A stretch of 64,000 nt of DNA from the IMG/VR virus record IMGVR_UViG_3300043446_003177, positions 1-64,000 of that record; one strand, given 5' to 3'. The notes beneath the pieces are model-generated. The model was given only the letters and a program-made list of their open reading frames with translations, had not been told where the DNA came from and did not search any database. Shown here one piece after another: positions 9,579-17,090 of the stretch. This DNA is from a virus. The stretch's first letter is position 1. Each line of letters opens with the position of its first letter. The translations under genes and the position numbers were made by a program.

Positions 9579-12500
9579 ATGGCTAAAAGATTAAAATATA
9601 ATTATACTTTTACTCCTTCAACAAACACATTAGTTGTTGATGGGCATGTTGATTCAATTAGATTGCTTTTAGTTACTAATGTTACTCGCGGAATTATAAT
9701 TTATAATTTCTCCGATCCTAGTTTAGGAGCATCTTCGTCATCTTACGATAGTACTACAAATAAAACAACTTTTGTTTTAGAATACGACTGCTCTGCAATG
9801 TCTGCGACAGATCATATTCAGGTTTTTGCTGAAGATGATTATCAGTATATGGAACCAAGTGAAACATATACTGATCCAGTCAATAAGTTTAGAACTTCTC
9901 AGGCACAGGCACTGATTGATACTGACTTTGAATATGGATCTCAGATTACTAAGTGGGAAAATCTGGGAATGATTGCAAATAGACCATTTGCATTTTCATA
10001 TTCTATTCCAATTGCTGGTATTACTAGTGTTAGTATGGAAACTGGAAGTAGAACAGTTTCTATTGGTTTTAATACTACAGCAGTTCCTGCTCAGTTCACT
10101 CCTATATTTGTTTATGATACGTTTTTACCAATTGCGAATGGAAATTTTGTCGTAGAGCAATCATTTCAGAATACCTCTACCGGTGTTGGGATTATTACAT
10201 ATACGGGAAGAGCGGTAAATACAACAGGAATTACAAGCATTTTTGATACAAATAAGACGGGAATTTATACTGGAGCGACATTCACAAACGTTGCGATTGG
10301 AACTAATCCTTCAAAATTTGATGTCTCCTCAGGATTTGCAGTTACTGTAACCACTCCGGTTGCTCATGGACTTTCCGTTGGTAATGAAGTTGCGATTACA
10401 AATATTACTGGTACAAATCCCCCAAACGGATCTTTTACTGTAGTATCTGTAGCTTCTAGTGATAAATTTACCATTTACTCTCCAGGTGGAGTTCCAAGTG
10501 GATTAACAACTACAAGTTCTAGAGTTTTTGTAAGACCACAGGCTCAGTTTTTACATAGACCAGTTGATGGTGGCGTGGTATTTACGAATGGTGGTGGTGG
10601 AAATTATGAGCAGGCTGTTCGTCAAACAAGAAGATATTTCCGTTATCAATCTGGTAAAGGAATTCAGGCAAGTTCTGGTACTATTTTAAAACCAAACCTA
10701 CAATTAGATTCTTTAACATCATCAGGAACAGTAATTACTGTAACAACTAAAGAACCACATAATATTTTAAATATCATTCCTGGTACTGAAATAAGAATTC
10801 AAGGTGCAAATGAATCAGAATATAATGGTACATTTACTGTAGACTCTGTAACTGGATTTAATCAGTTTACATTCATAGCAAATTCCCAACCATCAAAAAC
10901 TACAGCATCTGGAAATTATTCGATGTCTGTGACGAAATGGTATGGTGCTGTAAATAGACTTGGAATTTTTGATTCACAGAATGGAATGTTCTTTGAATTT
11001 GATGGTATTAATTTATATGCAGTTAGAAGAACTTCAACATTCCAAATATCAGGTAAAGTAACAGTAACTCAAGGTCAAAACACAGTAACTCAATCAAGTA
11101 GTTCCTTCCCAACATATTTTTCTAAGCAATTAGCGGTAGGAGATAGTATTGTTATTCGTGGGCAGACTTATAGAATTATAGAAATTGCAAGTGATACTTC
11201 TATGACCATTACTCCTTCTTATAGAGGAAGTACTGCTTCGTTTGCTATTTGCTCAAGAACAGTCGATATAAAGTACCCTCAATCTCAGTGGACTCTTGAT
11301 AAATGTGATGGTACAGGCCCTTCTGGATATAACTTAGATATATCCAAGATGCAGATGTTCTACATTGATTATTCTTGGTATGGTGCTGGATTTATTCGCT
11401 ATGGATTTAGAGGAAATAATGGAAATGTATTCTATGCTCATAAGATTCCGAACAATAATGTAAACTATGAAGCTTACATGAGATCTGGTAACTTACCAGC
11501 AAGATATGAAAGTGCTACTGAACCACCAAGGACTGCTATAACAACAAGTGTTACGACTACAGACACTTATATTGGTATAGGAAGCACTGCTGGATTCCCT
11601 CCTAGTGGAACTATAAAAGTAGGAACTACAAATTTTGAGTTTATTAACTATACTGGAATTGGAACAACTGCTCTTACTGGACTTATTAGAGAAAAAACTG
11701 GATACCCAACGGGTATTGCAATGACTGCCGTTCAAGGTAGTAGTAAAGTTTCAATCGCACAAACTGGAAACCTACAAATAGGACAAAGAGTTCTAGGTCA
11801 TGCGTTCCCTGATAATACTTTTGTTATTGCAATTGGTGTTGGAACAATGACTGTAAGTCAGTCCGCAACAGCAAGTATCACTGGTGTTGCTCAAACAGTT
11901 TATCCGATTGGAATTGGAACTATTAGATCATTCACTTATTCTGAGACTAATCCAATTGGTGTCGAACTAGCCTTCCCAACATTTGGACCTTCTATCTCGC
12001 ACTGGGGAACAAGTGTAATTATGGATGGTAGATTCGATGATGATAAATCATTGGTCTTTACTTATGGACAGGAACGTGCTTCTGCTGCAGTTTCTCCTGG
12101 TGCATCAAGAGCTCTATTTGCAATTCGCGTAGCACCTTCTGTTGATAATGGTATTGCTGCAGGATTTGGTCAAAGAGAATTGACCAATAGAATGCAGTTA
12201 GTTCTTCGTACTCTTGATATTACAGTTAATGGTGGTGTTTCTGCAAACGCTAACTTGCTTGTTCGTACATATCTTAATTCCGTTCCTTCGATTGGAGTTA
12301 CTTGGACAAACGCTGTAGGTAACGTTCCAAACCAAGCAAACTCTAGTTTTGCACAAATCGCAGATTATCCTTTCGGAGTTGGATCTGCAACCACAGTTAC
12401 AGTTAATGGTGGAGAAGTTGTTGCTGGATTCTTTGTAGGATCTGGTGCAAACTCTATTGAACTTGATAGAGTTAGAGATCTTGGTAATTCTATTCAAGGT

Positions 12501-12653
12501 GGTGGAGGCCATCCGATTGTTGGTGCTGCTGCAACTTCTGCATCTGGAATTTATCCTGATGGTCCAGATACTCTAACGATTGTTGTTACAAACGTTGGAT
12601 CTGGTATTGCAACAGTAAGTGGTCGTCTCTCTTGGACAGAAGCACAAGCATAA
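9579..12653 (+). CDS. Large virion structural protein (paralogue of 49932-55067)
   Basis: 1,024 residues, no recognised enzyme domain. It aligns along most of its length with the 1,711-residue protein at 49932: the N-terminus (NKFRTSQAQALIDTDFEYGS), a central RQTRRYFRYQSGKGIQ motif, and residues about 568-650 with KCDGTGPSGYNLD, DYSWYGAGFIRYGF and MRSGNLPARYE. Ig-like or Big-like beta segments such as VTTPVAHGLSVGNEVAI lie between. Proteins of this type are common as large structural proteins in T4-like cyanophages, probably fibre or baseplate-periphery components; the exact position in the virion is unknown. A terminator follows directly, ending the first virion block. Confidence 0.7.
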   Translation: MAKRLKYNYTFTPSTNTLVVDGHVDSIRLLLVTNVTRGIIIYNFSDPSLGASSSSYDSTTNKTTFVLEYDCSAMSATDHIQVFAEDDYQYMEPSETYTDPVNKFRTSQAQALIDTDFEYGSQITKWENLGMIANRPFAFSYSIPIAGITSVSMETGSRTVSIGFNTTAVPAQFTPIFVYDTFLPIANGNFVVEQSFQNTSTGVGIITYTGRAVNTTGITSIFDTNKTGIYTGATFTNVAIGTNPSKFDVSSGFAVTVTTPVAHGLSVGNEVAITNITGTNPPNGSFTVVSVASSDKFTIYSPGGVPSGLTTTSSRVFVRPQAQFLHRPVDGGVVFTNGGGGNYEQAVRQTRRYFRYQSGKGIQASSGTILKPNLQLDSLTSSGTVITVTTKEPHNILNIIPGTEIRIQGANESEYNGTFTVDSVTGFNQFTFIANSQPSKTTASGNYSMSVTKWYGAVNRLGIFDSQNGMFFEFDGINLYAVRRTSTFQISGKVTVTQGQNTVTQSSSSFPTYFSKQLAVGDSIVIRGQTYRIIEIASDTSMTITPSYRGSTASFAICSRTVDIKYPQSQWTLDKCDGTGPSGYNLDISKMQMFYIDYSWYGAGFIRYGFRGNNGNVFYAHKIPNNNVNYEAYMRSGNLPARYESATEPPRTAITTSVTTTDTYIGIGSTAGFPPSGTIKVGTTNFEFINYTGIGTTALTGLIREKTGYPTGIAMTAVQGSSKVSIAQTGNLQIGQRVLGHAFPDNTFVIAIGVGTMTVSQSATASITGVAQTVYPIGIGTIRSFTYSETNPIGVELAFPTFGPSISHWGTSVIMDGRFDDDKSLVFTYGQERASAAVSPGASRALFAIRVAPSVDNGIAAGFGQRELTNRMQLVLRTLDITVNGGVSANANLLVRTYLNSVPSIGVTWTNAVGNVPNQANSSFAQIADYPFGVGSATTVTVNGGEVVAGFFVGSGANSIELDRVRDLGNSIQGGGGHPIVGAAATSASGIYPDGPDTLTIVVTNVGSGIATVSGRLSWTEAQA

Positions 12654-12680
12654 TAATCGATATACAATATAAAAGTATGA

Positions 12681-12712
12681 GGAGAGAAGCATTGACTTCT
12701 CTCCTTTTTTTT
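12681..12712 (+). terminator. Rho-independent terminator
   Basis: A perfect 9-bp stem (GGAGAGAAG/CTTCTCTCC) with a 6-base loop is followed by eight T. It separates the fibre operon from the glutaredoxin gene. Confidence 0.9.
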
Positions 12713-12761
12713 AGTAAAATGTATTGAGGCTAAATAAGTAAAAAATCATTTATAAAGAATT

Positions 12762-13001
12762 ATGAAATTTACGGTTTATTCTAAAGATGGTTGCCCATAC
12801 TGCAGTAAGATTGAACAAGTTTTAAAACTTACAGAACTTCAGCATGTTGTCTACAAGTTAGATAGAGATTTTAATAGAGATGAGTTTTACTCCGAATTTG
12901 GAAATGGATCCACTTTTCCACAAGTAGTTTTAAACGATCAAACCCATCTTGGCGGATGCACCGATACAGTTCAATACCTCAAGGAGAATAATTTAGTCTA
13001 A
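12762..13001 (+). CDS. grx: Glutaredoxin
   Basis: 79 residues. A CPYC dithiol active site at residues 11-14 follows strand MKFTVYSKDG; the TFPQVV cis-proline loop and GGCTD glutathione-binding turn complete a minimal glutaredoxin. It probably supplies reducing equivalents to ribonucleotide reductase or other thiol enzymes in the infected cell. The stop TAA overlaps the next ATG by one base (TAATG), so the two genes are probably translationally coupled. Confidence 0.92.
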   Translation: MKFTVYSKDGCPYCSKIEQVLKLTELQHVVYKLDRDFNRDEFYSEFGNGSTFPQVVLNDQTHLGGCTDTVQYLKENNLV

Positions 13002-13360
13002 TGGGATCTTCTTTTCACGAAGTTTATTTCGATGTTGAAAAGGCAATTGATCTTGCTTTTACTGGTCATTTTGTGTTAAAATTTTACGACTATCTGAAAA
13101 TTCGCGGAGCCAAAAAATACGAAGTTGAAGAATTTATTGAAAGTGCAACTGCAAATAATATCAATAATTTGGTAATGGATCTTGATGAATACCTTGAAGG
13201 TGGTTCGGATAATATTCATAAACAATTGAGGGAAGCATATGGGCACATTCCAAAACCTCAGGCAAGAAAAATTAGAGATTATCTCTATGGAATACTAGAA
13301 GATTCTTGGAAGTACAGTTATGATAAGCGACCAGGAAGACGAAAAAAGGAATCTAAATAA
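13001..13360 (+). CDS. Phage protein of unknown function
   Basis: 119 residues, no known domain recognised. Predicted mostly helical and soluble, with a very basic tail (KRPGRRKKESK). It overlaps the glutaredoxin stop by one base, so it is co-translated. Its place between metabolic and small genes is the only functional clue. Confidence 0.7.
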   Translation: MGSSFHEVYFDVEKAIDLAFTGHFVLKFYDYLKIRGAKKYEVEEFIESATANNINNLVMDLDEYLEGGSDNIHKQLREAYGHIPKPQARKIRDYLYGILEDSWKYSYDKRPGRRKKESK

Positions 13361-13439
13361 TAAAGAACCTCATATCAATAGAGGTTTTGAGTTATTACTT
13401 AGAAATAGGAGGAGAAACCAAGAGAATCCAAAGTCAATT

Positions 13440-13550
13440 ATGTTGAGGTTTGGTAAAATGGTTTCTCTCTTTTACCGAGAGATTCATTTTTATTTTGAAA
13501 TATCTTTGGACTTTAAAAAAAGTAAATCTCGGGAGAATAAAAAATGTTAG
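13440..13550 (+). CDS. Possible 36-residue peptide
   Basis: An ATG at 13440 opens a short frame rich in aromatic and basic residues (MLRFGKMVSLFYREIHFYFE), ending in KSKSRENKKC and overlapping the next start by 7 bases. A purine-rich AGGAGGAG stretch lies about 25 bases upstream, too far for an ideal ribosome site. The stretch 13361-13543 otherwise holds only a weak hairpin (AACCTC/GAGGTT, 13366-13386). It may be a small membrane-associated peptide or noncoding leader for the next gene. Confidence 0.3.
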   Translation: MLRFGKMVSLFYREIHFYFEISLDFKKSKSRENKKC

Positions 13551-13783
13551 CAGTAACTTTAACCATCACAACATTAATTTCGATAATGTTCTTTTTTGTT
13601 GGCGGGATTGTTGGGTGGATATCAAAGCAACATTTTTATGAAAAAAATTACATTGCATCATTAAATACTCACCCCGAAATGTTTGATAGAAACGGGAATA
13701 TTATTCCTGATGAAATAATCGCACTACGAATTGAAAATGACTATGACTACGACGACATCGAAGACGAAGAAGACGGAAACTGA
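13544..13783 (+). CDS. Small membrane protein, single N-terminal helix
   Basis: 79 residues. Residues 2-26 (LAVTLTITTLISIMFFFVGG and following) form one hydrophobic helix; the rest is a soluble domain with THPEMFDRNGNIIPDEIIA and an acidic tail DYDYDDIEDEEDGN. A good ribosome site (GGGAG) precedes the ATG. The NGNIIPDEI motif recurs in small proteins of marine T4-like phages. The function is unknown. Its end overlaps the next gene in another frame. Confidence 0.75.
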   Translation: MLAVTLTITTLISIMFFFVGGIVGWISKQHFYEKNYIASLNTHPEMFDRNGNIIPDEIIALRIENDYDYDDIEDEEDGN

Positions 13784-14303
13784 ACTACCAACAAATCCGT
13801 TTGTTTTTGAAATTTTAGAATTAGCATCAAAACAAAGATCTAATAGTAAGAAAGTAGAAATTCTTAAAACCTACGAACACGACTCCCTTAAGGTAATTTT
13901 TGTTTGGAATTTTGACTCCAGCGTAATTTCTCTTTTACCAGAGGGAGAAGTTCCTTATGCAGAAATTAAAGACCAAAGTGTTTATAGCGGAACTTTATCT
14001 GAAAATCTTTCAAGAGAATCTGCTGGTGGAGAATCAGCTACAGGGCAGGATATGGATGGAAGAGGTAAGACCTCTTTGAGAAGAGAATATCAGAATCTTT
14101 ATCACTATGTAAAAGGAGGGAACGATAGTCTTTCTTCTATTCGTAGAGAAATGATGTTTATTAACCTTCTTCAGGGACTTCATCCAAAAGAAGCAGAACT
14201 TGTTTGTCTAGTAAAGGATAAAAAACTTTCTGATAAATATAAAATTACTTTTGAAAATGTAAAAGAAGCCTATCCGGACATTAAGTGGGGAGGTCGTTCG
14301 TGA
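13731..14303 (+). CDS. Conserved phage protein of unknown function (DUF6433-like)
   Basis: 190 residues from the first ATG; ATGs at 13737 and 13743 are also possible, because the first residues (MKMTMTTTTSK) are low complexity. The body has NPFVFEILELASKQRSNSKK, a loop rich in Gly/Ser (SAGGESATGQDMDGRGK) and a helical C-terminus (MMFINLLQGLHPKEAELVCL, ending YPDIKWGGRS). I believe it matches a T4-like phage family of unknown function, DUF6433; this is from memory. It overlaps both the preceding membrane gene and the next gene. Confidence 0.7.
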   Translation: MKMTMTTTTSKTKKTETELPTNPFVFEILELASKQRSNSKKVEILKTYEHDSLKVIFVWNFDSSVISLLPEGEVPYAEIKDQSVYSGTLSENLSRESAGGESATGQDMDGRGKTSLRREYQNLYHYVKGGNDSLSSIRREMMFINLLQGLHPKEAELVCLVKDKKLSDKYKITFENVKEAYPDIKWGGRS

Positions 14304-14323
14304 CAAAAGTATTGGAGAAACAA

Positions 14324-14632
14324 ATGTCTAAGCAAAGAGTGGATGAAAATACAAATGATCCTTCATCGTATGGATGTGAGGTTCTTCTTGAAAAAACTAC
14401 TTTGCAACAAGCAAAAGATCCTTCATTTCCAACTGATGCCTATTTGGTAACATATATTGTTGATGGACAAGAATGTTTGGATCTTTGTAGAGGTGGTAAG
14501 AGAGTAAATATTTTTGATTTTTATTATGATAAGTATGGCCCAGGGTCCTTACAAAAAATCAATTGGGGATATGGAAAAGTAAATCCCAGATCCTGGGGAT
14601 ACAAAGCACCTGAGAAGAAGAAAAGAAAATGA
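14324..14632 (+). CDS. Phage protein of unknown function
   Basis: About 102 residues from the ATG at 14324, which has a GGAG 7 bases upstream. A GTG at 14300, overlapping the previous stop as GTGA, would add 8 residues. A central stretch (DAYLVTYIVDGQECLDLCRG) and a Lys/Arg-rich C-terminus (YKAPEKKKRK) are visible; no family recognised. The stop overlaps the next ATG (ATGA). Confidence 0.7.
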   Translation: MSKQRVDENTNDPSSYGCEVLLEKTTLQQAKDPSFPTDAYLVTYIVDGQECLDLCRGGKRVNIFDFYYDKYGPGSLQKINWGYGKVNPRSWGYKAPEKKKRK

Positions 14633-14832
14633 GTGAAGGATTTAATAATAATGAACTGAAAGTTACAGTTCATACCGATGAAGTTCAAAAAATTCTTAAA
14701 GATTATAAGAGAATTAAAAGATACATGAAATCCTCTATTTTTGAAGTCAAGAATATGGATGGAACTGAAAAAGTAGTTAAAAATTTGTTAAAACATTTAG
14801 ACGACAACAATGGGGAAACATTATCTTCTTAA
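14629..14832 (+). CDS. Small phage protein of unknown function
   Basis: 67 residues, charged and helical (DEVQKILKDYKRIKRYMKSS), no recognised domain. It starts in an ATGA overlap with the previous gene and overlaps speD by 23 bases, so it is embedded in a tightly coupled operon. Confidence 0.65.
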   Translation: MSEGFNNNELKVTVHTDEVQKILKDYKRIKRYMKSSIFEVKNMDGTEKVVKNLLKHLDDNNGETLSS

Positions 14833-15136
14833 CCTATATGGATGTTCGTTTGTTCTTTTGAACAACGAGCGTTGTCTTATTGACTTATTAGAGTGTGCAG
14901 CAGAAGCAAGCGGTGCTACTGTGGTTCAAACTATATCTAAAAAGTTTGAACCACAAGGAGTAACCGTTATTTGTTTGTTGTCTGAAAGTCATATTAGTAT
15001 TCATACATGGCCAGAAGAAGGTAAGGCAGCAGTAGATGTATATACCTGTGGCGATTGTAATCCAAAGATTGGATGTGATATGATCATCCATCAACTTTTT
15101 GCTACTAATCATACGTTAAGTTATATTGAGAGATAG
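14810..15136 (+). CDS. speD: S-adenosylmethionine decarboxylase proenzyme (SpeD family)
   Basis: 108 residues, the short prokaryotic form. The family signature is intact: LLSESHISIHTWPEEGKAAV, with self-cleavage expected between Glu59 and Ser60 to give the pyruvoyl cofactor, then the VDVYTCGDC segment with Cys80. The classic product, decarboxylated SAM, donates aminopropyl groups for spermidine. No spermidine synthase is in the window. Some phage SpeD homologues have been reported as pyruvoyl arginine or ornithine decarboxylases, so the substrate should be tested. It overlaps the preceding gene by 23 bases. The window also encodes a SAM synthetase at 41042. Confidence 0.9.
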   Translation: MGKHYLLNLYGCSFVLLNNERCLIDLLECAAEASGATVVQTISKKFEPQGVTVICLLSESHISIHTWPEEGKAAVDVYTCGDCNPKIGCDMIIHQLFATNHTLSYIER

Positions 15137-15166
15137 AAAAATTGTATCAGGAAATACACACAAAAC

Positions 15167-15195
15167 TTGCTATATAAGTTGAATAGGGGTATAGT
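15167..15195 (+). promoter_or_regulatory. Sigma70-type promoter
   Basis: TTGCTA, 17 bases, then TATAGT, with the next ATG at 15216. The -10 element sits in the loop of a small AGGGG/CCCCT hairpin (15185-15203). Confidence 0.55.
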
Positions 15196-15215
15196 AATCC
15201 CCTAACGTTCATCCT

Positions 15216-15422
15216 ATGACTAAAGCACTTTTGCTTTTGGCATGGGTTCCACTTCTTTCTGTCTCTACGCCACGACTTATTCAAAATCCATATCCTGTGA
15301 CTATAAGTTGTGACGCGGCGTGGGAACTAATGGACATCGTTAAAAACGACGATGTAGTTTATCAGAAAAAAGAAGACCAACTGCTATTAGAACTCCGAAA
15401 GGATGTTATTCAAAGGTGCTAA
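15216..15422 (+). CDS. Small putative exported or membrane-anchored protein
   Basis: 68 residues. The start MTKALLLLAWVPLLSVSTPR looks like a signal peptide or a short anchor; the rest (ISCDAAWELMDIVKNDDVVY) is soluble and acidic. No family recognised. No clear ribosome site precedes the ATG. It follows a sigma70-type promoter by about 20 bases, so it may be expressed early from a short-leader mRNA. Confidence 0.6.
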   Translation: MTKALLLLAWVPLLSVSTPRLIQNPYPVTISCDAAWELMDIVKNDDVVYQKKEDQLLLELRKDVIQRC

Positions 15423-15429
15423 AATTAAA

Positions 15430-15510
15430 TAGGACGCAAGTAGGACGGCGGAACGGATCGTTCATTCGCTATTCGCAAATAGCGAACGCAAACCGCCTGA
15501 AGGAACGGGA
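15430..15510 (+). promoter_or_regulatory. Structured RNA leader, three-way-junction candidate
   Basis: The noncoding stretch 15423-15539 is clearly more GC-rich than its surroundings. GGCG (15447-15450) can pair with CGCC (15494-15497), enclosing a 5-bp hairpin GAACG-GAT-CGTTC (15451-15463) and a 9-bp hairpin TTCGCTATT/AATAGCGAA (15465-15486, loop CGCA). AGGACG occurs twice and GGAACGG flanks the fold on both sides. A strong ribosome site (GGAGGA) and the DUF4278-type gene follow. It may be a cis-regulatory RNA; cyanobacteria and their phages have known leader motifs such as wcaG and PhotoRC. Confidence 0.6.
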
Positions 15511-15539
15511 CTAACCATCTCATTCTGGAGGAATCCCCA

Positions 15540-15677
15540 ATGTCTAAAGTAGTTTACCGTGGCGTTGAATACGATACGCAAAAGCGTTTAGAGTATCAAC
15601 AGCAGATGATGCAACAACCCCAACAATACAACGAAACCTATCGTGGTGTTAAGTTTGTAAAGGAGGGGCATAAGTGA
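15540..15677 (+). CDS. DUF4278-type small protein
   Basis: 45 residues with two YRGV-type motifs (VVYRGVEYDT near the start and TYRGVKFVKE near the end) separated by a Gln-rich linker. The paired YRG motifs are the hallmark of the cyanobacterial and cyanophage DUF4278 family, of unknown function. A strong GGAGGA ribosome site lies 7 bases upstream, below the structured leader. Its stop TGA overlaps the next ATG by one base (TGATG). Confidence 0.75.
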   Translation: MSKVVYRGVEYDTQKRLEYQQQMMQQPQQYNETYRGVKFVKEGHK

Positions 15678-15775
15678 TGCAGAAACTAAACTTCCTACAA
15701 ATTATCAAAGAAAAGAAGCAAAAAGAAGAAAGGCTTCGTAAAGCGTCTATTGCTACTCTGGTAGCATCAAAATAA
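15677..15775 (+). CDS. Very small basic peptide
   Basis: 32 residues: hydrophobic start MQKLNFLQIIKEKKQKEERL, then RKASIATLVASK. One long amphipathic, highly charged helix. Its start codon overlaps the DUF4278-type stop, an AAGGAGGGG ribosome site lies just upstream, and a strong terminator follows 3 bases after its stop, so it is very likely a translated last gene. Function unknown. Confidence 0.6.
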   Translation: MQKLNFLQIIKEKKQKEERLRKASIATLVASK

Positions 15776-15778
15776 TTC

Positions 15779-15808
15779 AGAGGGGGACTTGACTCCCCCT
15801 CTTTTTTT
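15779..15808 (+). terminator. Rho-independent terminator
   Basis: A 9-bp stem (AGAGGGGGA/TCCCCCTCT) with a CTTGAC loop is followed by seven T. It closes the transcript carrying the DUF4278-type gene. Confidence 0.92.
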
Positions 15809-15840
15809 GTGTAGAATTATCCTTGTCGAGGTTGATAAAA

Positions 15841-16080
15841 ATGGATAGAGAAAAGCTTAAGCTAATCATAAAAAACCTTGAGTCTCTTGTTGAATGTCTC
15901 AAATCAGAAGTTTATTCTGATGTTAACTCTTATAAACAAGATATGAGATATGAAGAAGTAGCTCCATATATTGATGATTATGATGAGATTTTTTATGATG
16001 ATGAAGGAGATGATGATTTATTCAAATCAGTAAATCAAAAGTATAAACTAACAAACGATGATGATGGAGACGGATTGTGA
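15841..16080 (+). CDS. Small acidic phage protein of unknown function
   Basis: 79 residues from the ATG at 15841; an upstream TTG at 15823 would add six. The N-terminal helix is amphipathic (MDREKLKLIIKNLESLVECL); the C-terminal half is strongly acidic (DDYDEIFYDDEGDDDLF and a DDDGDG end). No known family. It overlaps the thyX start by 4 bases (GTGA), so it is probably coupled to thyX. Confidence 0.65.
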   Translation: MDREKLKLIIKNLESLVECLKSEVYSDVNSYKQDMRYEEVAPYIDDYDEIFYDDEGDDDLFKSVNQKYKLTNDDDGDGL

Positions 16081-16802
16081 ATCTAATTAACGAAGAATTT
16101 GAATTCATGAAACCAGAAGTAAAACTGATCAGCGTTACTCCTGATGCAGAGAAACATATGGCTTACTGTGCCCGAGTAAGTAATCCACAGAATCAGGAGA
16201 ATGAAAAGTTTTCTGGACTGCTCAAGTATTGCATTCAACATCAACACTGGAGCATTTTTGAGCAGGCAATGATGACGGTTGAGATCAATACTACAAGAGG
16301 TATCGCGGCTCAAATCCTTCGTCATAGGTCTTTTACATATCAAGAATTTTCACAACGGTATGCTGATACAAATCTTTTGAATAAGACAATTCCACTTCCA
16401 GAACTTCGTCGTCAAGATACAAAGAATCGTCAGAATAGTATCGATGACCTTCCTGATTATCTCAAACTTACCTTGCTTGAAGATATTCGCGTTCTCTTTG
16501 AGCACTCTCAGCGCCTCTACAATCGCCTTCTAGAGAAGGGAGTAGCAAAGGAGTGTGCAAGGTTTGTATTGCCCCTAGCGACGCCTACACGCCTCTATAT
16601 GACCGGTTCTGTGAGGTCATGGCTACATTATATCGATCTTCGATCTGCACATGGTACACAGAAAGAACATATGGAGATTGCAGAACTTATTCGTTGTATT
16701 TTTATCTGCCAGTTTCCTGCAGTTTCTGAAGCAATGGGTTGGGTTCGCGGAGATCATTGTGCTGATTGTGAAAGCGTTCAACCATCAGTTCGCATAGACT
16801 AA
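16077..16802 (+). CDS. thyX: Flavin-dependent thymidylate synthase ThyX
   Basis: 241 residues from GTG 16077, which has a GGAG ribosome site 8 bases upstream; ATG at 16107 would give 231 and fits the usual family start better. The ThyX signature RHRSFTYQEFSQR lies at residues 82-94. It converts dUMP to dTMP with methylenetetrahydrofolate and FAD, supplying dTTP for phage replication, and is common in marine cyanophages. The length is normal and no key residue is missing. Confidence 0.96.
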   Translation: MNLINEEFEFMKPEVKLISVTPDAEKHMAYCARVSNPQNQENEKFSGLLKYCIQHQHWSIFEQAMMTVEINTTRGIAAQILRHRSFTYQEFSQRYADTNLLNKTIPLPELRRQDTKNRQNSIDDLPDYLKLTLLEDIRVLFEHSQRLYNRLLEKGVAKECARFVLPLATPTRLYMTGSVRSWLHYIDLRSAHGTQKEHMEIAELIRCIFICQFPAVSEAMGWVRGDHCADCESVQPSVRID

Positions 16803-16831
16803 ATATTCTTATACAAAATGGAGGTGTAACA

Positions 16832-17080
16832 TTGCCTACTTATCCTGTTATTAATAAAGTTACTGGTGAGCAAAAAGAAGTTACCATGAGTATCCATGTC
16901 TGGGATCAATGGAAAGAAGAAAATCCAGACTGGGATAGGGATTGGTCAGATCCTTCAACTTGCCCTTCTTCGGGCGAGATTGGTGAGGTTTATGATAAAT
17001 TGAAGAAGTCTCATCCAGGGTGGAATGATGTCCTCCATAAAGTATCAAAAGCTCCAAAGTCACAAGTAAAACCTGTCTGA
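16832..17080 (+). CDS. Conserved cyanophage protein, unknown function, TTG start
   Basis: 82 residues beginning MPTYPVINKVTGEQKE from a TTG; the ribosome site GGAGGT ends 6 bases before it, and the only nearby ATG (16818) is followed at once by a stop. Trp-rich centre (SIHVWDQWKEENPDWDRDW) and HPGWNDVLHKVSKAPKS end. The start resembles FmdB-like zinc-ribbon proteins, but the cysteine pairs are absent (one Cys). Lies between thyX and phoH. Confidence 0.75.
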   Translation: MPTYPVINKVTGEQKEVTMSIHVWDQWKEENPDWDRDWSDPSTCPSSGEIGEVYDKLKKSHPGWNDVLHKVSKAPKSQVKPV

Positions 17081-17090
17081 TTTTTTTCAT

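Noticed and set aside
13366-13386. AACCTC/GAGGTT hairpin as a terminator
   Set aside because: Only 6 base pairs and a short T-run; too weak to call.
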